A DNA stretch of 64,000 nt, from contig JBBHKE010000040.1 in assembly GCA_037447655.1 (NCBI GenBank), positions 1 to 64,000 on the forward strand, in the 5' to 3' direction. Made by a program: the position numbers and the translations under genes. Source of the DNA: Zygnema cylindricum (lineage: Eukaryota > Streptophyta > Zygnematophyceae > Zygnematales > Zygnemataceae). Below the pieces are notes generated by a model that saw only the letters and a program-made list of their open reading frames with translations, did no database searches and was not told the DNA's origin. Shown here piece by piece: positions 33,606 to 42,209 of this stretch (positions within the stretch are counted from its first letter, which is position 1; each line of letters opens with the position of its first letter).

Positions 33606-35620
33606 GTGGAGTTTCACGAAAATTTGGCGAAAGCAATGGAGTTCACAAAAGATAAGGAAGAAAGTTTGGATTTTGAGGAAGAGAGCAATTTGGAGGAGTT
33701 CAAAATTAATTACGAGAGTGATGAAGAGGAGGATGAAGAAATTCCATTGAAAAAAAAGAAATCAATTAAAATTGGTAAGAGATTTGAATCTTCCCAATCT
33801 GATTCTGAAAGCTTGAAAAGTGAGAATGGAAGTCAAAGTTCTAAGTCTAGAGAAAGATCCCTTAGCAGACAAAGAAGTCAATGTAGTATGTCATCTATAA
33901 GTGAGAAGGGTGAAAGAGATGATGTTGTTGAAGAAGAAGTTGTTGTTAGGAGAAGTAATCAAGCGAATAAAGGAAAGGCTCCTGAGAGATTAACCCTTCA
34001 TATGAATGCAAAAGATGAGTCGGTTAATTTTATTTCATATGCTAGGTTAAATGAGTTTCTTTTATAGCAATTACTGAGTGAGTCTCTGAATGGGGATCCT
34101 ACGTCCTATTTAGAAACTGTAGCATCAAGTGATTGGAAAGAAAAGTGGAAACCAGCTTTTGAGAAAGAACTTAAGTCTATTATTGATAATGGAACATTTG
34201 AAAAAGTTGTTTTACCTGAGGGAAAGAAAGCTATTGATTGTAAATGGGTATTTAAGACTAAGACGGGTGCATCATGTGAAATTATCAAATATAAGGCAAG
34301 ATTAGTTGGTAAAGGTTTTCAGCAGAAAGAAGGTATAGATTATACAGAAACATATGCACTTGTGGTTAAGTTTGATAGTTTAAGGATGATTATTGCGATT
34401 GCTGCTGCTAAGAGAAAGCATATCCACCAAATGGATGTGGAAACTGCTTTTCTAAATGGAGAATTGGAAGAAGAAGTTTATATGAAGATTTCAGAAGGAG
34501 TTTCGGGCAAACCTGGACATGTGTGGAAGTTGAAGAAGTCGCTCTATGGACTTAAGCAAGCTCCAAGGACATGGTATACTCGTCTTCATAAGGTACTTTT
34601 GGATTTTGCTTTTGTTCTTACATTTTCGGATTTAGGTGTTTATGTGAAAGGAGAAGGAGTTGATCAAATTATTTTTACTGTGTATGTTGATGATTTTATA
34701 ATGATTTCAGACAGTCTTGAAAGGATTCAAGAATTGAAATGTTTTCTCAGTAAATTCTTCAAAGTTATAGATTTAGGAGAAGCTAAGTACATTCTTGGTA
34801 TTGAGGTGATTAGAGATGAGTCTGGTTCTTTGAAACTTAGTCATGAACAATATTGTAAGGAAATTTTAGCTAGATTCTCTATGTTGAATGCTAAGTTTTT
34901 GAGTAGACCTTTGGATCCTAGAGTTCAGTTGAGTAAAGCACAAAGTGAGCCAACAATTGATGTACCTTATATAGAAGTTGTTGGTTGTTTGATGTATCTT
35001 AGTGTTGGAACTAGACCAGATATTTCAGTTGTTGTTAGTATTGTGAGTAAGTATTGTCAAGCACCTAAGAAGTGTCATTGGGAGAGTGTTAAATGGATCT
35101 TTAGATATTTGGTTGGAACTTTAAGTTATGGTTTAGTTTATAAGGCGGATTCAGAGTTAGATTGTTTTGGATATTGCGATTCCGATTGGGGTGGAGACTT
35201 CGACACGGGAAAGTCAACATCCGATCACGCTTTTGTTTTATGTAGAGGTTCGATTTCGTGGAGTTCGAGACTTCAACCTACGGTAGCATTGAGTTCGACG
35301 GAGGCCGAATATATGGCGGATAGCCATGCTGTCAAAGCTTCAATTTGGTTAAGAGAGATGTTAAGTGAGTTGGGAATTATTATTAAGTGTATGAAGTTGT
35401 TTTCAGATAGTATGTCTAGTATTGCATTGCCTAAGAATCTAGTGTTTCATAAAAGACTAAGCATATTTGGATTCAGTGGCATTTTGTGAGAGACTTAGTA
35501 AATTCTGGTGAGATTGAGTTCATTTTTGTACCAACAGGTGAAGAAGCAGCAGACATGTTAACTAAAGCTGCTATGTATGATGTCTTTGTGAGAGGAAGGC
35601 CTAAGTTAGGATTGTTTTAA
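33606..35620 (+). pseudogene. copia reverse transcriptase and RNase H region
   Basis: A charged linker (33606-34064) ends at a TAG, after which the same frame stays open through the reverse transcriptase. It includes DVETAFLNGELEEEVYM, the catalytic YVDD near 34685 and LGEAKYILGIEV. RNase H follows with YCDSDWGGD and SSTEAEYMA. A frameshift near 35455 separates the last part, which ends EEAADMLTKA...GLF and stops at 35620. The catalytic RT motif is intact but the reading frame is not. Confidence 0.85.
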
Positions 35621-35940
35621 GTTTGGTTAAGATTTTGTATAGATTCAACATTGAGAGGGAGATTGTTAGAAATATCAATTATTGAATCTACGTTTACGTC
35701 ATGTTGGTTCGCTGTTAGTGTGGATTAGTTTTGGTCACGTGGTAGTTCACGTATGTCGGTTTTGTTTCGTATAGTTTGTTTTAGTATTTCGTGCGTAGTA
35801 CCGTACTTCGAGAAGTTTCGTTTCGCGTGACCTACGCCTAGTAGTTTCGTTTCGCGAAAGTTAATTTTGTCGTATAGGACTTTGTCAGTTTCGTTTCTAG
35901 TAGTTTCATTTTTTTTTGTACCACGTTTACGACCAAGTGA

Positions 35941-36118
35941 AACAGAATTTAAACAACTCAAAATGAAATAGAATACAAACAACTCAAAATGAAATAGAAA
36001 ACAAACAACTTAAAATGGAATAGAAAACAAACAACTTAAACAGAAATAGAATTCAAACAACTTAAAATGAAATAGAATTCAAACAACTTAAAACGAAATA
36101 GAATACAAACAACTCCAA
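35941..36118. repeat. ~26-bp tandem repeat next to the copia LTR
   Basis: About seven units of AAAATGAAATAGAATACAAA plus CAACTT, with small changes. It lies within or just beyond the 3' LTR. Confidence 0.85.
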
Positions 36119-36120
36119 CT

Positions 36121-36600
36121 GAAGTAAAACACAGCCGGTCCCAATGAAGTACAAAAAACGGGAGAAAAGCGTACTGGTCCACCTTCTGTTTCTTGTGACA
36201 TGGACAGCAAATTTGATTCCTTCAAGGGGGAGAGGGAAAGTGAAGGTACATAATACGAGAAGAGAATACGATAAGACAAGACAGAAATAAAGACATACCA
36301 ATGCTAATTCCTCCTCCTCCTCGTCTGTTTTTTCTCGCAACTGCATGTTTGGAAAAAGGGGTCTAAATGATTAGTCTCACTATTCTAAAGACTAATTGCT
36401 GATCCTGAAACTGAAACAAAACCTAAAAAAACCTCAAAAACATATACCAAATGTGTAGAAGTAATCCCACTTAGGTTGTTATTTTATATGAAACTCATAT
36501 ATTCAGAGGTTTCAATAACTCCAATAAAACTTCAATAATTCCAATGGATGTGATTTCAAAAAATTTGATAACAATAATAACGAAAAAAATAATACAACAA
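36121..36600. other. Non-coding DNA
   Basis: AT-rich with no supported gene; it may include the end of the copia LTR. Confidence 0.4.
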
Positions 36601-36602
36601 TA

Positions 36603-37442
36603 TCAATAAAATACACAAAAGACATAAAAAATAAAAAACACGAATATATAAAATGGAGGAGGATGGACCTCTTTCCATGGTTCATTTTTGTCGTTTCCCC
36701 TTGGACCTTCACTCCCACTTCCGACATTTCTCTCCTCCCTCCTCTCACCTAGCAACTTAACAATGGCCCTTTCCATCTCCTCCACCCTTCTTTTTGTATA
36801 ACTCAACATATGATCCATTTTCAACTTAAGACTCTCCACCTCCATAGAGATATTTTTTATAAGTAGAATGAGATTAGCTTCCTCTTTCTCCCTCTCCTTC
36901 TCCCTCTCCCCGTCCCTCTCCTTCTCCCTCTCCCTCTCCCCATCCCTCTCCTTTTCCCTCTCCCTCTCCTTCTCCCTCTCCTTCTCCATCTCCTTTCTCG
37001 CCATGTCTCCTTCACTGACTTTATCTCTTTCTTCTTCCTCTTTTTTCTCCTCTCCCTCTCCATCTTCCACTGTCATTCCTCAACCATCTCTATTTCCCTC
37101 ACAATGTCTGACTCCCTTTTCCTCTCTCTCCTTATCCATTTCATCTCCTCCCTCTTCTCCCTCTCGTCCCTCTCCTTGCTCCCCACCCTCTCCTCCATCT
37201 CCTTCGTCTCCTTTGACTCCTCCATCGCCTCCTCCTTCCCCCTGTCCTCCTCCCACTCCCTCTCCTCCTCTCACTCCCTCTCCTCCTCCCACTCCCTCTC
37301 TTTCTTCTCCACTTCTTGTCTCAAGTCCGTCTACCGATTCCGAACCTGATTCCGAGACTGACCCCGTACCGAAGTAAGATTTACAATCTTCGAAAGTTTC
37401 CGAATTTGAAAATTCAACGGCTGGAGATCGCGCGTCCACCAT
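36603..37442 (-). CDS. Possible highly charged coiled-coil protein, interrupted
   Basis: On the minus strand a frame begins at ATG 37442 (context CATCATGG). It runs through a Gly/Glu-rich repeat, meets a TGA at 37080-37082, and continues in the same frame from ATG 37076 to 36603. The second part has a Glu/Arg/Lys repeat, then a plausible coiled coil (ISMEVESLKLKMDHMLSY...RRVEEMERAIVKLL), and a hydrophobic tail. Purine-rich DNA is open in most frames by composition. Only the non-repetitive coiled-coil part argues for real coding. Function unknown. Confidence 0.3.
36868..37350. repeat. Homopyrimidine tract
   Basis: A CTCTCC/CTTCTC-rich tract with a roughly 27-bp higher-order repeat (CTCCTCCCACTCCCTCT) near 37245-37305. 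It overlaps the charged ORFs on the other strand. Confidence 0.8.
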
Positions 37443-37496
37443 GATGGCGGAGAGGAGGGAAGAAAAAGGAGAGAAGAAGAGGGGGTGGAAAAACTA

Positions 37497-37536
<40 letters not shown>

Positions 37537-37618
37537 AACGACGAACACTCAAGAATCGGCTAAGGAGGTTTGGATATTGACCGTTAATTTCACATGCATG
37601 CATTGCATGCAACCAATA

Positions 37619-37835
37619 CACCGTGAATCGCTATTAGTGTTGATGTTTTCATTGCCACTTAAAATATCTTTTCTCCGTACACACATGTCGGATTATGGAT
37701 CTGACAGTTGCGATTGGAAGCTTTTATTCCCATCTTCCCATTGGCGGTCTCCATGTGAAAATTGGAGAAGTGTGTACGGAGAAAAGATGTTTTAAGTGGC
37801 GAAAAAATTATTAACACTAATAGCGATACAGGGTG
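37619..37835. mobile_element. TA-flanked MITE, CACCGTG family, copy 2
   Basis: CACCGTGAATCGCTATTAG at the left and its near reverse complement at the right; TA at 37617-37618 and 37836-37837. The inner part matches copies at 3604 and 44055, including CTCCGTACACAC and its inverted partner. Confidence 0.85.
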
Positions 37836-37837
37836 TA

Positions 37838-38548
37838 GTTGCAACCAATAGTTTTTCTCAGCGTAAGATTTCGCATGCATCCAATGTATGCATCCCAGGC
37901 TCCACCCAGGGACAAGTATTGTTCTCGTTATTATGAGAGATTTATGAGAGTTAATGCGAAATTAGGTTATAAATACTAACTTGATTTACATATAAGTGGC
38001 ATGGTGTAATTCACTTGTAGTGTTAATTGTTAATTCTATTTAATGATTTTAGGCCAAAAAAGAAAAAGAAGAAGATTATATTATGAAAGTCGTGATTGTT
38101 CAACCATCTACATACAAAATTTAATTGAAATGGAAAAAAAATCATTTCAAGGCTAGAGTTGGAAAATCCAAAAATACGTACAAAAACTACAAAAGCTAAG
38201 CAACGCTAACATCGAAAACATCGAAAACAATATAAACAAAAAATAATAATGAAAGAAACTACAAGAGGAATGAAAACCACGCTGTACAAAAACTCTAAAG
38301 GACAAAATGGGCCAAAATGGGCCGTCAGCCCAAAGCCTAAAACAACCCCACACTAAAGGTCTAAACGACAAATATCGTCAATGTGCACCAGCTGGCGTGG
38401 AGGTAAATCTCGCAGTCCACAACCAAAGTTCACCACCGTGCTTATCGGGTAAGGGGCAATGCTTGAGACCATTGAAGGGCAACAAAAATATGTTGGCGGT
38501 AAAAAGTTGACATGAGAGTTTGGGAAAGGGCTACCAAGTCCCCTAACT
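37838..38548. other. Non-coding DNA
   Basis: AT-rich up to about 38300 and GC-richer after that, as the decayed reverse transcriptase block on the other strand is approached. No separate gene. Confidence 0.4.
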
Positions 38549-39670
38549 TCAAAAGACCGTTGAGGTGCACTCACGGATGAAGTTGTCTAACAACAAGTCC
38601 AAGGTCCCAAATATCTCTAATGCAAATGGTATGAAGTTGTCGGTTGGGTCATGGTGAGCGCGTACTTTAGAGGTCGTTGCATCCCGAGTCGCGACACCAA
38701 TAAACAATGCCGCACGCGTTGAAACTTGGGATCCCGTAGGGTTAGTGAGAACCAAATTTCCCCAGTGGTCTGTCTACGACTTTCAAAAACACGAGATCCA
38801 CGCGTGGGCCACGTACACCCCTAGACTTGGAACCTTGCGAAGGATATGCGACACTTCACGTTTCACTGAGTACCATGCTTCACCACCCACTGAAGTGATT
38901 GCACCCCTCGAACAGTATCATGTGTCGTTGTACGCTCCCCATCGTGTGAACAACGAAGCAAATGGACGCCTTGCTCATTGATGGATTGGCCACAAAGGCG
39001 ATGAGGCTCTCCCAAGAGAGAGGGATGTGGTAAGTTCAGACGTAAGCATAGCGCAGAAGAAAATTGTCGAGAAGATTAGAGGAGTGAGGCAAAAATTGGG
39101 CAGCGATGAGCCAAGCCCCAGCACCAGGTCTGGTCTTAGACAAGAGCAAAGTCGAGCCCGCGCGGCAACCGTCACCGCCTCAAGGTGGTTCTTGAAGTCA
39201 GCGACGCCTACCTTATCGTTGATACGTTGTTGCACTTGGGAATGACTCTTGGTGATGAGGAAAGAGAATGGAGGAAAAACATCTTTGAACTCGGCTAGCA
39301 AAAGTTGACGTGTAGACAATGATGATTGTTGAAATGGTAATGAGCCTTTGTCGGTGGTAGAGATCGCATGGGCCAAGATAGTACTACCGTCCACCACAAA
39401 CCTCGAACTAATTATAAATGTCATCAGAGCCCAACTACAGAAGTAAGCGGTCGGTGCTATGGTGACAGTAAGACACAGACCAAGACCCTTAAAATAGACT
39501 TGTAAAGCAAATCGTCGACCAGGGAGGAGCCTTTCCGTACGATCAAAAATACTATGCCCAACATGTTGATGCAAAATCGTATAATAGACGATTATCAAAA
39601 TCCGAAAGTGAGGAAAGGAAAGAAAAACTGGGGGGTAGAGTGCGCGCCAAGTACAAGGGATATTTCCCAA
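38549..39670 (-). pseudogene. Decayed non-LTR retrotransposon, C-terminal RT region
   Basis: Three consecutive minus-strand pieces in different frames match, in order, the region after the catalytic core of a plant/algal RT family. First comes GLGLCLTVTIAPTAYFCSWAL with a downstream ARARLCSC segment (39670-38975). Then comes the zinc-binding piece CGQSINEQGVHLLRC followed by SHDGERTTTHDTVR (about 39005-38870). Last is a VLTNPTG...FIPFALEIFG segment (38755-38549). These are family landmarks I know by pattern, not by a search. Frameshifts and stops make it a pseudogene. No YxDD motif is present, so the catalytic part is missing. The block is GC-richer than its neighbours. Confidence 0.6.
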
Positions 39671-39956
39671 AACAACGAGTTAAAATAGCGAAAGCCACTT
39701 GGGAAACTTACATTTTCGGAAGGTCCTCACAGTGGGATAGGTCGTCCAATAGGGTATCCTTAACAAACTGGTGGGCAGTGTACTAAGGTCAATGAATTAT
39801 TGGCGTTAACTCAACACTTAAGCTTAGTTATGTTAGATTATTTATTACTACATCCATTGTTGTGGGCCACTTAAGTAGTGTTATTGATGTTGGTTTATAG
39901 CTCTGGGTCAAAGATCCATACACTCGAAGTAGAGTGATCAACCCTAATAGCGATAG
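39671..39956. other. Spacer with a decayed TA-family MITE
   Basis: Between about 39775 and 39957 the ends GGGCAGTGTA and CTAATAGCGATAGGCAC resemble the TA MITE family. The right end is interrupted by the neighbouring hAT-type insertion. Confidence 0.45.
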
Positions 39957-39964
39957 GCACTTGG

Positions 39965-40723
39965 CAAAGGTCGCAAACGGTCAACCGAAACCGTGACCGA
40001 CCGTTAACCGACCGCCCGCGCCGGATCCGGAACGGATTCGGTTGCCAAATTTTGGGGGTCGGGCGGTTACGGTCGGTTGATTCACCAGGAAAAAAAAACG
40101 GTCGGTTACGGTCGGTCAACCAAAAAACCAAAAAAAATGAAAATTTTGTGCTGTCCCTATAATCCAACATTCTTGTACTTTGTTCTCTTTGGGCATCGTG
40201 GAAGTACGTGATATCATGATTAGCGTCGCAAATCTAACACGGTACTGTAGTAAGCTATTTATTTCGCAAATCAAAGGGAACGCGACAAAGCGTCGCAAAT
40301 CTGACACGGTAGTACACTATTCATTTCGAAAATCTTAGGGAACGCGACAAAGCGTCACAAATCTGACATGGTACGGTAGTACAATATTCATTTCGCAAAT
40401 CTTAGGCAACGCGACAAAGAGTCGCAAATCTGACACGGTAGTAACACTATTCATTTCGCAAATCTTAGGGAACGCGATAAAGCGTAATTATTGGCTTATT
40501 CTGTCGTACATTGATTAATTTTGTACTTTTTCGGTTACGGGCGGGCACGGTTAGTCGCGAAAAATCAAGATTCGGTTAATTTTTTTTTTCGTAAACGACG
40601 GTCGGTTAACGGTTAACAATTTTGGAGCGTGACAAAACTCGGTCGGGCGTCAGTTACTCAGATTTAAAAAAAAAAAAAACGGTCGGTTTCGGGTATGAAT
40701 TTTTTTGACTTTTGCGACCTCTG
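39965..40723 (+). mobile_element. hAT-type non-autonomous element, copy A
   Basis: It starts CAAAGGTCGCAAACGGTC and ends GACTTTTGCGACCTCTG, imperfect inverted repeats of the CAGAGGTCGC type. The 8-bp duplication GCACTTGG lies at 39957-39964 and 40724-40731. Inside are four tandem units of about 60 bp (GTCGCAAATCTGACACGGTA ... TTCATTTCG ... AACGCGACAAAGC). No transposase frame. Confidence 0.85.
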
Positions 40724-40821
40724 GCACTTGGGCAGCATATGATATATATCGGTGTCCCTTCAGCGAGAATCGATTTATAAGTTTTCCGGTTCTGATTTCG
40801 CCATATTCATCGGGTTCTTGA

Positions 40822-41573
40822 CAAAGGTCGCATAAGTCAAAAAAAATCATACCCGAAACCGACCGTTTTTTTTTTTTTCAAAATCTGAGTAACCGACGCC
40901 CGACCGAGTTTTGTCACGCTCCAAAATTGTTAACCGTTAAGCGACCGTCGTTTACGAAAAAAAAAATTAACCGAATCTTGATTTTTCGCGAATAACCGTG
41001 CCCGCCCGTAACCGAAAAAGTACAAAATTAATCAATGTACGACGGAATAAGCCAATAATTACGATTTGTCGCGTTCCTTAAGATTTGCGAAATGAATAGT
41101 GTTACTACTGTGTCAGATTTGCGACGCTTTGTCGCGTTGCCTAAGATATTCGAAATGAATATTGTACTTCCGTGTCAGATTTGAGACGCTTTGTCTCTTT
41201 CCCTAAGATTTTCGAAATGAATAGTGTACTACCGTGTCAGATTTGCGACGCTTTGTCGCGTTCCCTTGATTTGCGAAATAAATAGCTTACTACAGTACCG
41301 TGTCAGATTTGCGACGCTAATCATGATGCCACGTACTTCCACGATACCAAAAGTACAAAGAACAATAATGTTGGAAAAAAAAAGTACAAAATTTTCATTT
41401 TTTTTGGTTTTTTGTTTGACCGACCGTAACTGACCGTTTTTTTTTTTTCCTGGTGAGTCAACCGACCGTAACCGCCCGACCCCCAAAATTTTGCAACCGA
41501 ATCCGTTCCGGATCCGGCGCGGGCGGTCGGTTAACGGTCGGTCACGGTTTCGGTTGACCGTTTGCGACCTCTG
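40822..41573 (-). mobile_element. hAT-type non-autonomous element, copy B (inverted)
   Basis: A near reverse complement of copy A across its full length, starting CAAAGGTCGCATAAGTC and ending CGTTTGCGACCTCTG. It has its own 8-bp duplication GTTCTTGA at 40814-40821 and 41574-41581. The separate duplications show two independent insertions rather than one foldback. Confidence 0.85.
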
Positions 41574-41581
41574 GTTCTTGA

Positions 41582-41919
41582 CATGGTGGCGATACGAAGC
41601 GATACATGATAGCCATAAATAATCGATATATTTTAGGATGTGATCTTATGATATTTTTCTCGTATGTCGTTCTGTCGGCGTAGATGTCGTCGCTCGATAA
41701 TTCCGTACATCTAGTCAGCTACAGTACAGTACAGTACTGTAGTTATATTTTACAGTTACGGAGATGTAGTCGCCAGTAATAGCGTACATGGAAACTGTTA
41801 CATAGCCCAAACAGTAAACAAAACAGTTAAAAGCATCCTAAGGCGTCTTCCTCTTAGTTTCCATTTCCTCTCCTCTTCCCTCTTTCCACATTCCTTTTTC
41901 GCTTCGTTCCATGCAGTTT
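41582..41919. other. Non-coding DNA
   Basis: Contains a CAGTACAGTACAGTACTGT palindrome near 41720. Probably part of the TMCO1 upstream region. Confidence 0.4.
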
Positions 41920-41924
41920 CCTTT

Positions 41925-42180
41925 CAGTTTCCTTTCAGTTAGGGTTTGATTCAATTTAGGGTTTTGCTCCCTAGAGTTTCGTTCCAGTTAGGGTTTCCTT
42001 GTTTCAGTTAGGGTTTCCTTCCAGTTAGGGTTTCCTTCCAGTTAGGGTTTCCTTCCAGTTAGGGTTTCCTTCCCGTTAGGGTTTCCTTCCAGCTAGTTTT
42101 TCTCCTCATCTAGGACTTCCATTCCAGTTAGGGTTTCCTTCGCCTCGAGGACTCCCTCTCAGTTAGGGTTTCCTTGCAGA
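41925..42180 (+). promoter_or_regulatory. AGGGTTT (telobox-like) repeats upstream of TMCO1
   Basis: About eleven copies of TAGGGTTT, many within a 17-bp tandem unit CAGTTAGGGTTTCCTTC, lie within 285 bp of the TMCO1 start codon. AGGGTTT (telo-box) is a known element in plant promoters and 5' untranslated regions. The final copy runs into TTCCTTGCAG, which could be an intron acceptor in the 5' leader. Regulatory function is inferred. Confidence 0.5.
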
Positions 42181-42209
42181 TTCCCCTTCCACCTTGCCAG
42201 CTGGCAGCC

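Larger units (their letters stand above)
30925..35940 (+). mobile_element. Ty1/copia-type LTR retrotransposon, broken, no 5' LTR seen
   Basis: The order gag, protease, integrase, reverse transcriptase, RNase H is that of copia elements. A purine tract (35652-35662) precedes the 3' LTR, which starts TGTTAGAAATATC at 35664. I find neither a matching 5' LTR nor a primer-binding site upstream of gag. The left boundary abuts the stacked TIR ends at 30775-30900, so the element seems 5'-truncated. The 3' LTR's right end is not determined. Confidence 0.85.

Noticed and set aside
41990-42180. An interstitial telomere
   Set aside because: The unit is 17 bp with TTAGGGTTT embedded, not a pure 7-bp telomere array.
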